This document shows positions 34,222 to 41,628 of a stretch of DNA of 64,000 bases, in pieces. The stretch is from Sphingomonas sp. Lineage in GTDB: Bacteria; Pseudomonadota; Alphaproteobacteria; Sphingomonadales; Sphingomonadaceae. The translations under genes were made by a program, and so were the position numbers. The notes beneath the pieces are model-generated. The model searched no databases. It worked only from the letters and a program-made list of their open reading frames with translations, and was not told where the DNA came from. The stretch spans positions 62,001 through 126,000 of the forward strand of contig QFPK01000010.1 in NCBI GenBank assembly GCA_003248865.1, given 5' to 3'. Every line of letters begins with the position of its first letter. The stretch's first letter is position 1.

Positions 34222-34938
34222 TTATCCGCCAACGATGGTCGAAACGCCATCGCCGGCAAGCACCCGGGCCAGATTGCCCTGTTCCCGGATATTGAACACC
34301 ACGATGGGAATGCGGTTGTCACGGCACAGCGCGATCGCTGCCGCATCCATCACCTTCAGATTGTCGGCCAGCACCTTGTCGAAACCGATCCGCTCATACC
34401 GAGTCGCACCCGGATTCGTCTTGGGGTCGCTATCGTACACGCCGTCCACCGACGTGCCCTTGAACAGCGCGTCGCATTTCATTTCCGCCGCCCGCAGCGC
34501 CGCGCCGCTGTCGGTGGTAAAATAGGGGCTGCCGGTGCCGGCGGCGAAGATCACCACCCGGCCCTTCTCCAGATGCCGCTCGGCCCGGCGGCGGATATAG
34601 GGTTCGCACACCGCCGCCATCGGAATGGCGGACATCACGCGGGTCTCCACGCCCACCTGCTCCAGCGCATCCTGCATGGCCAGCGCGTTCATCACGGTGG
34701 CCAGCATGCCCATATAATCGGCGGTCGCCCGGTCCATGCCCTTGGCCGCACCCGCCATGCCGCGGAAGATGTTGCCGCCCCCGATCACCAGGCACAGCTC
34801 CAGGCCTTCATCCTTAGCGGCCTTCACCTCGCCTGCCACCCTCTGCACGGTGGCGGGATCGATGCCGAACGCCTGGTCGCCCATGGCGGCTTCGCCCGAC
34901 AGCTTCAGGAGGATTCGCTTGTGGGGAGCAGAGGACAT
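34222..34938 (-). CDS. pyrH: Uridylate kinase
   Basis: PyrH phosphorylates UMP to UDP; the bacterial enzyme is a hexamer of the amino-acid-kinase fold and is controlled by GTP and UTP. The 238-residue product has [14 protein letters not shown] at the N-terminus, [31 protein letters not shown] and, in the second half, [23 protein letters not shown] and [20 protein letters not shown]. The stretch 34939-35042 upstream holds the tsf terminator, so pyrH probably also has its own promoter. Confidence 0.96.
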   Translation of the reverse strand: MSSAPHKRILLKLSGEAAMGDQAFGIDPATVQRVAGEVKAAKDEGLELCLVIGGGNIFRGMAGAAKGMDRATADYMGMLATVMNALAMQDALEQVGVETRVMSAIPMAAVCEPYIRRRAERHLEKGRVVIFAAGTGSPYFTTDSGAALRAAEMKCDALFKGTSVDGVYDSDPKTNPGATRYERIGFDKVLADNLKVMDAAAIALCRDNRIPIVVFNIREQGNLARVLAGDGVSTIVGG

Positions 34939-34991
34939 GAACAGCCTGTCAGTTGGAACCGGCTTCCGCTTAGCGGCGTGAAGCAGACATG

Positions 34992-35023
34992 AAAAGGGCG
35001 CACCCGGAAACCCGGATGCGCCC
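34992..35023 (-). terminator. Rho-independent terminator after tsf
   Basis: On the minus strand a 12-bp stem (GGGCGCATCCGG with CCGGGTGCGCCC, one mismatch) closes a TTT loop and runs into TTTT. It begins 20 bases after the tsf stop and lies before pyrH, separating rpsB-tsf from the genes that follow. Confidence 0.8.
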
Positions 35024-35042
35024 CAGTCAATTCAGCGCCAAA

Positions 35043-35972
35043 TCAGGCGACGCCGGCAGCGGCGGCCACTTCGGCGGCGAAATCGCTCTCGGCCTTTTCG
35101 ATGCCTTCACCCAGCTGGAAGCGGATGAACTTGGCAACAAGCAGGTTGCCCGACAGACGCTTGGCTTCGGTGGCGACGAAATCGCCCACCTTGGACTTGC
35201 CGTCGATCACGAACACCTGGCTCAGCAGGGCCTGCTCACCGGCGAACTTCTTCACCGCACCGTCGACCATGCGCTCGATGATGTCGGCGGGCTTGCCCGA
35301 ACCGGCGGCCTTCTCGGTCGCGATGGCGCGCTCGCGCTCCAGCAGCGACGGATCGATATGCTCGATCGAAAGCGCCAGCGGGTTCGCGGCCGCCACATGC
35401 ATGGCGATCTGCTTGCCGATGGCCATCAGCGCATCCTTGTCGGCGATGTCGCTGTCGATGGCGACCAGCACGCCGATCTTGCCGAGGCCGGGGGCCGCGG
35501 CATTGTGGATGTAGGAGGCAACCACGCCGGTCGCTTCCAGCACTTCGGCGCGACGCAGCACCTGCTGTTCGCCGATGGTGGCGATGTTGTGGGTCAGCAC
35601 GTCCTGCACGGAGCCGCCACCCGCCGGGTAATCGGCGGCCAGCAGGTCTTCCACCTTCTCGCCCTTGGCCAGCGCCACGCCGGCGACTTCCTTCACGAAG
35701 CCCTGGAACTGCGCGTTCTTGGCCACGAAGTCGGTCTCGGCGTTCACTTCGACCACGGCGCCGCGGTTGCCGGAAACGGCAACGCCCACCAGGCCTTCGG
35801 CAGCCGTGCGGCCGGACTTCTTCGCGGCAGAGGCCAGGCCCTTCGCGCGCAGCCAGTCGATGGCCTTTTCGATCTCGCCTTCCACTTCGACGAGCGCCTT
35901 CTTGGCGTCCATCATGCCCGCGCCGGTCAGGTCGCGGAGTTCCTTGACGAGGGTTGCGGTAATGTTGGCCAT
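35043..35972 (-). CDS. tsf: Translation elongation factor Ts
   Basis: EF-Ts exchanges GDP for GTP on EF-Tu. The 309-residue product begins [27 protein letters not shown], contains the core [18 protein letters not shown] and ends [15 protein letters not shown]; the coiled-coil and C-terminal modules are present. I start at ATG 35972, with GAGGAG upstream, because the TTG seven codons earlier only adds the ribosome binding site itself to the protein. It follows rpsB after a 155-base gap that contains a strong hairpin. Confidence 0.96.
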   Translation of the reverse strand: MANITATLVKELRDLTGAGMMDAKKALVEVEGEIEKAIDWLRAKGLASAAKKSGRTAAEGLVGVAVSGNRGAVVEVNAETDFVAKNAQFQGFVKEVAGVALAKGEKVEDLLAADYPAGGGSVQDVLTHNIATIGEQQVLRRAEVLEATGVVASYIHNAAAPGLGKIGVLVAIDSDIADKDALMAIGKQIAMHVAAANPLALSIEHIDPSLLERERAIATEKAAGSGKPADIIERMVDGAVKKFAGEQALLSQVFVIDGKSKVGDFVATEAKRLSGNLLVAKFIRFQLGEGIEKAESDFAAEVAAAAGVA

Positions 35973-36011
35973 GTTCGGCTCCTCTTCTCTCAACGGATCT
36001 GTTTAATTGCT

Positions 36012-36041
36012 CGGGGGCTGCACGGCTCCGTGCAACCCCCG
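36012..36041 (-). promoter_or_regulatory. Hairpin in the rpsB-tsf spacer
   Basis: A 14-base inverted repeat (CGGGGGCTGCACGG with CCGTGCAACCCCCG, one G-T pair) almost without a loop lies 40 bases before tsf. No U-run follows on the minus strand. It may be a processing site or a partial attenuator that sets the ratio of S2 to EF-Ts. A second hairpin (36114-36135) spans the rpsB stop codon. Confidence 0.5.
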
Positions 36042-36127
36042 AAGGTCAATTTGATGACAGGCAGGGCGAAACCCCGCCGCTTCTTCAGGTGTTCATCAGG
36101 AGCCCGACACCGGGCGCCTGAGAAGAC

Positions 36128-36886
36128 TCAGGCGCTCAGCGCGGGCTCGATCTCGGGCTCGGCCGCGGCACCCAGGTCAACGCCCTGGCTCGCCTGACGG
36201 CCTTGCTTGCCGGCCAGCACTGCGTCTGCAACCGCGTTGCAGTACAGCTGGATGGCGCGGCTGGCATCGTCGTTGCCCGGAACCGGGAAGGCGATGTTGG
36301 CGGGGTCGCAGTTGGAATCCAGGATCGCGATCACCGGAATGCCGAGCACATTGGCTTCCTTGATGGCGAGGTCTTCCTTGTTCACGTCCACCACGAACAT
36401 CAGGTCCGGCAGGCCGTTCATGTCGCGGATGCCGCCCAGCGAGGCTTCGAACTTGTCGCGCTCGCGGGTCATCTTCAGCACTTCCTTCTTGGTGAAGCCG
36501 TGCGTGTCGCCCGAAAGCTGCTCTTCCAGCGTCTTGAACTTCTTGATCGAAGCCGAGATCGTCTTCCAGTTCGTCAGCATGCCACCCAGCCAGCGGTGGT
36601 TGACATAATGCTGGTTCGACCGGCGCGCGGCGTCGGCGATGGGTTCCTGCGCCTGACGCTTGGTGCCCACGAACAGCACCTTGCCGCCGGCAGCGGCCGT
36701 GGCGCGCACGAAATCCAGCGAGCGCGCGAACAGCGGCACCGTCTGCGACAGGTCCAGGATGTGAACGCCGTTGCGCTCACCGAAGATGTAAGGCTTCATC
36801 TTCGGGTTCCAGCGATGGGTCTGGTGGCCGAAGTGCGCGCCGGCTTCCAGCAGCGCCTGCATCGACACCTGCGGGGTGTCCGTCAT
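36128..36886 (-). CDS. rpsB: 30S ribosomal protein S2
   Basis: S2 is a late-binding protein of the small subunit. The 252-residue product has [37 protein letters not shown], the [21 protein letters not shown] segment, [12 protein letters not shown] and [35 protein letters not shown], all typical. The C-terminal tail ([15 protein letters not shown]) is a variable acidic extension. AGGAGA precedes the ATG. The 100-base leader upstream could hold the S2-binding control element known from other bacteria, but I do not see its pattern clearly. Confidence 0.97.
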   Translation of the reverse strand: MTDTPQVSMQALLEAGAHFGHQTHRWNPKMKPYIFGERNGVHILDLSQTVPLFARSLDFVRATAAAGGKVLFVGTKRQAQEPIADAARRSNQHYVNHRWLGGMLTNWKTISASIKKFKTLEEQLSGDTHGFTKKEVLKMTRERDKFEASLGGIRDMNGLPDLMFVVDVNKEDLAIKEANVLGIPVIAILDSNCDPANIAFPVPGNDDASRAIQLYCNAVADAVLAGKQGRQASQGVDLGAAAEPEIEPALSA

Positions 36887-36982
36887 AATAAGTCTCCTAA
36901 CCGGTTGGTTCCGCCGCGAAGGTAAGCCCGACTGTGGCCGGGCACCGGAAGGTTTCCCCTCGCGTGTGGGATTGAGGCGGCG

Positions 36983-37011
36983 CAGCTAGTGTCGGCTCAG
37001 CCAAAAGTCAA
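36983..37011 (-). promoter_or_regulatory. Likely promoter of rpsB
   Basis: On the minus strand TTGACT (37006-37011) and TAGCTG (36983-36988) are separated by 17 bases, close to the vegetative consensus. A transcript from here would have a leader of about 90 bases before rpsB. Confidence 0.5.
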
Positions 37012-37107
37012 GGCTTGCAGCCGTCCCGCGCAACCATATCCGCTGGCCCAATCCCCCCGATGGCGTCTATCCTGCCCAGCACTCAGCGCCAGAAGAGTCG
37101 CACACTG

Positions 37108-37788
37108 ATGCCCGACAAGCGAAGCAGACATCATGCTCTTCTGATCGCCTGCTTCCTCGCGGGCCTGCTGACTTCTGCGGGAGCCAGAAGCGAAGACGAT
37201 GGAGAAATGGCGACCGAGCTGCTCCATTCCAACCTCCCGCTCTACACGTTCGAGTGGGAACAGCTTTGGCCTCGCGGGTTCGCAGACGACGACGGCTTCG
37301 GCTGCACATCCCGAATTGCATTCGGTGACTGGCACTTCACCCCGGCCAGCGGGAACGAGTTCGAAGATGAATCCTGGGAGCGCTATGAGAATTACGGCGT
37401 TTTTCACTGTGCCGCGATCATTCGCACGGCCGACGTACAAAAGGATCTGGACGACGCGAAGGCGGATTATGGTTTTTTCGTTCGCTTAGGTCTTGCCCGC
37501 CTGGGGCAGGAAGAATGGGAAATCTGGGCAATTCAGGTCGGAACCCTCCCGGGAAGCCAATATCGGCTGATCGCGCGAAAGGCGGAAAACGAAGGCCTGA
37601 TCAAGGAATTCCAGGTTCTTCAGCAGACCTGCCCGCCGGGCACCCGTGTGGAAGCCAAGGGTCTGGATATCTGGCGTACGCGGTATTGCCTCATCGACTC
37701 CCGCGAAACCTTGCTGAAGCTCGGCCATAAAATGCTGCGAAGACCGCATCGTGGTCAGCTACAGCTCAAGAAGCGAGCCGGCGATTAG
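37108..37788 (+). CDS. Uncharacterised exported protein
   Basis: The 226-residue product has a signal peptide (HHALLIACFLAGLLTSAGARS) and a mature part with four cysteines (FGCTSR, FHCAAI, QTCPPG, RYCLID), probably two disulfides in the periplasm, where DsbB would matter. Aromatic and acidic residues are frequent (FGDWHFTPASGNEFEDESWERYENYGVF). I know of no named family. The start at ATG 37108 places the signal peptide properly; the frame is open 31 codons earlier without coding character. GC content is somewhat lower than in neighbouring genes, so recent arrival is possible. It is convergent with the hydratase gene at 37824. Confidence 0.75.
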   Translation: MPDKRSRHHALLIACFLAGLLTSAGARSEDDGEMATELLHSNLPLYTFEWEQLWPRGFADDDGFGCTSRIAFGDWHFTPASGNEFEDESWERYENYGVFHCAAIIRTADVQKDLDDAKADYGFFVRLGLARLGQEEWEIWAIQVGTLPGSQYRLIARKAENEGLIKEFQVLQQTCPPGTRVEAKGLDIWRTRYCLIDSRETLLKLGHKMLRRPHRGQLQLKKRAGD

Positions 37789-37823
37789 CCATAGCTCCGC
37801 TCCCGAAGCCCATACGCCACCGC

Positions 37824-38588
37824 TCAGCTGAACTGCGAAAAGTCCGGCGCGCGCCGCATAGCGAACGCTGTGAAGGCCTCCTTCGCTTCCGGGCTTTGCA
37901 GGCGCGCCCGAAACTCCCGGCCCTCCACATCCATCTGCGCTTTCACAGTCTCAACGCTGCGCATCAGCTGCTTGGTGGCCTTCACGGCCCCCAGCGGCTG
38001 CCGGGCGATGCGGGCCGCGGCCGCTTCGATCGCCCCCGCCAGTTCGCCCAGCGGCACAACCGCATTCGCCAGCCCCCAGGCCAGCGCGTCGTTCGCTGCC
38101 ACCGCATCCCCAAGCGCCAGCATGGCAAAGGCCCGCTGATGGCCGATTCGGGCCGGCAGCAACAGGCTGGAGGCCGCTTCCGGCACCAGCCCCAGGTTGA
38201 CGAAGGGCGTCGTCAGCTTGGCGTCTTCGGCCAAAATCACATAATCGCAATGCAGCAGCATCGTCGTGCCCACACCCACGGCGCGCCCCTGCACGGCGGC
38301 GATCAGCGGCTTTTCGATCCCGGCGATGGCGTGAAGGAAGCGGCCGACGTTGCTGGGCCCCTCCCCGGGGGCCGCAGCCGCGAACTCGGCAATGTCGTTG
38401 CCCGCGGTAAACATGTCGCCCTCACCGCGAAGCACCACGACACGCACGGCCGCATCAGTTCCCGCAGCGACGATCTCGTCCGCCAGCACCCGATACATGG
38501 CGTCTGTCAGCGCATTCTTCTTGTCGGGGCGATTCATGGTCAGCGTCAGCACGCCGTCCGCCTTTGTCACCCGCACATGCTCGGTCAT
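37824..38588 (-). CDS. Enoyl-CoA hydratase/isomerase-family protein
   Basis: The 254-residue product is a crotonase-fold protein: LTLTMNRPDKKNALTDAMYRVL, FTAGNDIAEFA (oxyanion hole, with GND in place of the common GAD), QGRAVGVGTTMLLHCDYVILA and TTPFVNLGLVPEAASSLLLP. At the first catalytic position it has Val-Gly-Thr instead of Glu, and the second has Pro-Glu, the arrangement seen in enoyl-CoA isomerases such as the peroxisomal-like D3,D2 class. The exact reaction is open. The start ATG 38588 lies next to the marR stop, with AAGGAGA inside the marR end, so the two are one unit. Confidence 0.87.
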   Translation of the reverse strand: MTEHVRVTKADGVLTLTMNRPDKKNALTDAMYRVLADEIVAAGTDAAVRVVVLRGEGDMFTAGNDIAEFAAAAPGEGPSNVGRFLHAIAGIEKPLIAAVQGRAVGVGTTMLLHCDYVILAEDAKLTTPFVNLGLVPEAASSLLLPARIGHQRAFAMLALGDAVAANDALAWGLANAVVPLGELAGAIEAAAARIARQPLGAVKATKQLMRSVETVKAQMDVEGREFRARLQSPEAKEAFTAFAMRRAPDFSQFS

Positions 38589-38589
38589 C

Positions 38590-39039
38590 TCATCTCTCCT
38601 TTGAAAATCTGCGGCCGGCCGTTTCCAGCCAGCGCTCGACAATCGCGAGCTCGGCCTCGTCAAACCCTTCGCACAGCCGGTCGTTCAGCAGGCGTGCCGA
38701 CCGCACCGCCTCCGCCCGTGCGCGCCCGCCGACATCGGTGAGCACGACGTTCCAGGCGCGCCCATCGTCCGGATCCGGCAGCCGCTCCACCAGCCCGTCC
38801 CGCGCCATGCGGTCCAGCAGGCCGGACAGCGCAGGCGCGCCCAGCCCCAGCGCCGTACCCAGCTGCTTCATCGGCACGCCCTCACCGTTCGCCTTCAGCG
38901 CCATCAGCAATCCGGCACGCGCAGCGGTCCCGCCATCGGCATCACCCTGGATCGCAGCCTGCACGCGTCGCTGGGCCAGCGTGAGCAGATAGACGAACCG
39001 GGGGCGCCGGGCCGCACCAGCCTTTCCTTCGCCAGCCAT
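38590..39039 (-). CDS. MarR-family transcriptional regulator
   Basis: This 149-residue dimeric winged-helix protein has the MarR core: RAGLLMALKANGEGVPMKQLGTALGLGAPALSGLLDRMARDGLVERLPDPDDGRAWNVVLTDVGGRARAEAV, with the recognition helix around GAPALSGLLDRM and the wing at PDPDDGRAW. Dimerisation helices flank it. It heads a two-gene unit with the enoyl-CoA hydratase-like gene and is divergent from the Nramp-like transporter. The 36-bp palindrome at 39057-39092 between them is the probable operator. The ligand could be an acyl-CoA or an aromatic compound, as in related units, but that is inference. Confidence 0.9.
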   Translation of the reverse strand: MAGEGKAGAARRPRFVYLLTLAQRRVQAAIQGDADGGTAARAGLLMALKANGEGVPMKQLGTALGLGAPALSGLLDRMARDGLVERLPDPDDGRAWNVVLTDVGGRARAEAVRSARLLNDRLCEGFDEAELAIVERWLETAGRRFSKER

Positions 39040-39056
39040 CGCACGCCCTCCAAATC

Positions 39057-39092
39057 AATTCATATACGAACTATATAATTCGCATGTGAATT
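39057..39092. promoter_or_regulatory. Palindromic operator between marR and the transporter gene
   Basis: Two 14-bp arms, AATTCATATACGAA (39057-39070) and TTCGCATGTGAATT (39079-39092), are inverted with 12 of 14 matches around the eight-base spacer CTATATAA. The region is AT-rich in a GC-rich genome and its first arm starts 18 bases from the marR start codon. This is the expected form of a MarR operator overlapping a promoter. Confidence 0.75.
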
Positions 39093-39185
39093 ACAAGAGC
39101 TCTTGGCCTCTCACGGCGCATCCCCCCCCTCAACTCTCGCATTTGCCTTTGCATCCCGCCCGCCGATCGCGCAGAAAAGCCGGCC

Positions 39186-40454
39186 ATGAAGTTCACCCAT
39201 CGCCTGCGCGTGTCGGCCCGGCTGAAGCAGCTCGGCCCCGGTCTCATCACCGGCGCGGCGGATGATGACCCCTCCGGCATCGCCACCTATTCGCAGGCGG
39301 GCGCGCAATTCGGCTTCGGCCTGCTCTGGACGATGCTGCTCACCTATCCGCTGATGTGCGCGGTGCAGCTGGTTTCCGCCCATATCGGCCGCGTCACCGG
39401 CAAGGGTCTTGCCAGCAACATGGCCGCCGCCATCCCGCGCCCGCTGGTGCTGGGGCTTGTGCTGCTTCTGTTCGTGGCAAACACCATCAACATCGCGGCC
39501 GATCTCGCCATGATGGGCGATGTCGCCCGCCTCGTCACCGGCGTGCCGCCGCACTGGATGACGATCCTGTTCGCCATCCTGTCGCTAGGGCTTCAACTGT
39601 TCGTGCCCTATCCCCGCTATGCCAGCTTCCTGAAATGGCTCACGCTCAGCCTGTTCTCCTACTTCGCGGTGCTGTTGCTGGTGAAGTTGAATTGGGCACA
39701 GGTGGCGACCGGTCTCTTCATCCCGCGCATTCCGAACGAGGCGGCGCTGGTGATGATCGTCGCCATCTTCGGCACCACCATCAGCCCCTATCTCTTCTTC
39801 TGGCAGAGCGCGCAGGAAGTGGAGGAAATGGGCCGCCACCACGAGCGCCCCTTGCGCGACGACGGCACGCCCGCCGCCGCCGAATTCAAGCGCATCAACT
39901 TCGACACTCTGTCGGGCATGGCGATCTCCAACCTGGTCGCCATGGCCATCATCATCGCCACGGCCGCCACGCTCCACGCCAACGGCCAGCACGACATCCA
40001 GACAGCCGCGGACGCCGCCAACGCCCTGAAGCCCATCGCGGGCAATTATGCCTTCGCCCTGTTCTCGCTCGGCATCATCGGCACCGGCCTGCTCGCCGTG
40101 CCCGTGCTGGCTGGCTCCGCCGCCTATGCCATCGGCGAGGCGGAAGGCTGGAAATCCGGTCTCGATCACAAGCCGTGGGAAGCGATCGGCTTCTACGGCG
40201 TGATCATCGCCGCGACGCTCCTTGGTCTCGTCATCCAGTTCGCTGGCATCGATCCCATCAAGGCGCTGTTCTGGAGCGCGGTGATCAACGGCGTGGTCGC
40301 CGTGCCGATCATGGCGGCGATGATGTATGTGGCGGTCCGCCCCGCAATCATGGGCGCACTTCCCATCTCCCGCCCGCTCGCCATCTGGGGCTGGCTGGCG
40401 ACAGCCGTGATGGCTGCCGCCGTCGTCGCCATGGCCCTAACGGGTGGGTTCTAA
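39186..40454 (+). CDS. Nramp-family divalent metal transporter-like membrane protein
   Basis: The 422-residue product has about eleven membrane segments and the Nramp/LeuT fold pattern. In TM1 the canonical DPGN is replaced by DDDPSGIATY, and in TM6 the canonical MPH-containing motif is GTTISPYLFFWQSAQEVEE, which has no metal-binding Met. This marks a divergent subfamily, so manganese or iron transport should not be assumed; magnesium or another cation is possible. The cytoplasmic loop EMGRHHERPLRDDGTPAAAEFKRINFDTLSGM is typical of this subfamily. It is divergent from marR and shares the palindrome. Its last 18 bases overlap the convergent lysoplasmalogenase-like gene. Confidence 0.85.
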   Translation: MKFTHRLRVSARLKQLGPGLITGAADDDPSGIATYSQAGAQFGFGLLWTMLLTYPLMCAVQLVSAHIGRVTGKGLASNMAAAIPRPLVLGLVLLLFVANTINIAADLAMMGDVARLVTGVPPHWMTILFAILSLGLQLFVPYPRYASFLKWLTLSLFSYFAVLLLVKLNWAQVATGLFIPRIPNEAALVMIVAIFGTTISPYLFFWQSAQEVEEMGRHHERPLRDDGTPAAAEFKRINFDTLSGMAISNLVAMAIIIATAATLHANGQHDIQTAADAANALKPIAGNYAFALFSLGIIGTGLLAVPVLAGSAAYAIGEAEGWKSGLDHKPWEAIGFYGVIIAATLLGLVIQFAGIDPIKALFWSAVINGVVAVPIMAAMMYVAVRPAIMGALPISRPLAIWGWLATAVMAAAVVAMALTGGF

Positions 40455-41063
40455 CCCTTTCGCCACGCCGAACGCGATCAGCGCCTGCCCTGCGAAATAG
40501 GTCGCCCAAACCGCCAGATCCGCCCAGCCCATATTGGCGATCAGATCCATCCGGGCGAAGATCAGCAGGTCAGACAGCAGGAACAGCAAGGCCCCCACGG
40601 CAGCCACCGCAAAGCGTGACGCCAGCGCAGACGCTGTCATCGCAGCCAGAAACAGGGTGTAGATCGCCACGGGCGGCGCCCAGTCCGCGCTCGCCAGATG
40701 GAAGGCCAGCGCCATCATCCCCGCCACGAACAACGCCCCCAGCGCCGCATCGCGAACCCCGGTTCCCGGCCGCCGGTTGCGAATATACAGCACCACGGCC
40801 ACCACATGCCCCAGCGCGAAGATCGCCGCGCCCGCGATGAAGTTGATTTCCAGCATCATGTCGGCCGTGGCGCCCAACACCAGCACGGTTGCCAGCAGCC
40901 GGTGGTCGGTCGTCCGCCCCTGCCGGCTCGCCCAGGTCGCCAGCAATCCCACGCCCGCGCCCTTCCAGGCGATCGCAGCGGCATCGGGCAGCGGCAGGGT
41001 CCAGCTGACCATATAGCTGATCCCAGCCACCAGCGCCGCGATGAACAGGAACGGGGATTTCAC
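40437..41063 (-). CDS. Lysoplasmalogenase-like (YhhN/TMEM86) membrane protein
   Basis: The 208-residue product is nearly all membrane, with about eight segments. The pattern KGAGVGLLATWASRQ, LLATVLVLGATADMMLE, FALGHVVAVVLYIRN and LFLLSDLLIFAR fits the YhhN family, whose animal members cut the vinyl-ether bond of lysoplasmalogens; the bacterial role is unclear. The start is GTG 41063, overlapping the stop of the DUF1993 gene as GTGA; a long upstream extension is spurious. It overlaps the transporter gene tail to tail. Confidence 0.85.
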   Translation of the reverse strand: MKSPFLFIAALVAGISYMVSWTLPLPDAAAIAWKGAGVGLLATWASRQGRTTDHRLLATVLVLGATADMMLEINFIAGAAIFALGHVVAVVLYIRNRRPGTGVRDAALGALFVAGMMALAFHLASADWAPPVAIYTLFLAAMTASALASRFAVAAVGALLFLLSDLLIFARMDLIANMGWADLAVWATYFAGQALIAFGVAKGLEPTR

Positions 41064-41581
41064 AGCTTCAGCCGCAACTGGCCCATGAAGTCGCGCTTGC
41101 CCAGCCCGACACCCTTGGCCCGCAGGATCGCATAGGCGGCCGTCGCATGGAAAAAGAAGTTCGGCTGAGAGAAGGACAGCAGGAAATTCTCCGCCGTGAA
41201 CGGCAGCTTCATGTTGGGAAGCGCAAACTGCATATCCTTCCCGATAAAGCTCTCCATCTCTTGCGGCGTCACGGTCGCCAGCCCGTCGTCGGCCTTCGCC
41301 AACAGGGCCTTCATGCCTGCAAAGTCGCCCGGCATAGCCCCGGACATGCCGTCGAAGCTGCCCGCTCGCACCCCCTCGACGGCGCCGAAACTGTGCCTCG
41401 CCACCGATTTGATCTGAAAGCTGAAGGGCAGCATGGATTCGTGCAAACTCGCGCTCGCGATCTCCGTCTCGGCCACGCCATTGGCAGCACACCAGCCTTC
41501 GGCCTTGTCCAGCAGCGCTTGCACCGATCCCAGCACCTGCCGCGTGGTCGGAACAAAGGCATCATAGAGTGAAATCGGCAT
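41060..41581 (-). CDS. DUF1993 domain-containing protein
   Basis: The 173-residue product fits DUF1993, a DinB-like four-helix family of unknown role: SLYDAFVPTTRQVLGSVQALLDKAEGWC, the segment HESMLPFSFQIKSVARHS, and NFFFHATAAYAILRAKGVGLGKRDFMG near the end. Histidines at HESM, RHS and FFHAT could bind a metal. The start at ATG 41581 gives the usual MPISLYD N-terminus. It is coupled to the YhhN-like gene by a GTGA overlap and ends the block next to dnaE. Confidence 0.87.
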   Translation of the reverse strand: MPISLYDAFVPTTRQVLGSVQALLDKAEGWCAANGVAETEIASASLHESMLPFSFQIKSVARHSFGAVEGVRAGSFDGMSGAMPGDFAGMKALLAKADDGLATVTPQEMESFIGKDMQFALPNMKLPFTAENFLLSFSQPNFFFHATAAYAILRAKGVGLGKRDFMGQLRLKL

Positions 41582-41628
41582 CCGTCTCTCCCACGTTATT
41601 ACCGCCTGTCTAGGCCGCAAATCCAGCG

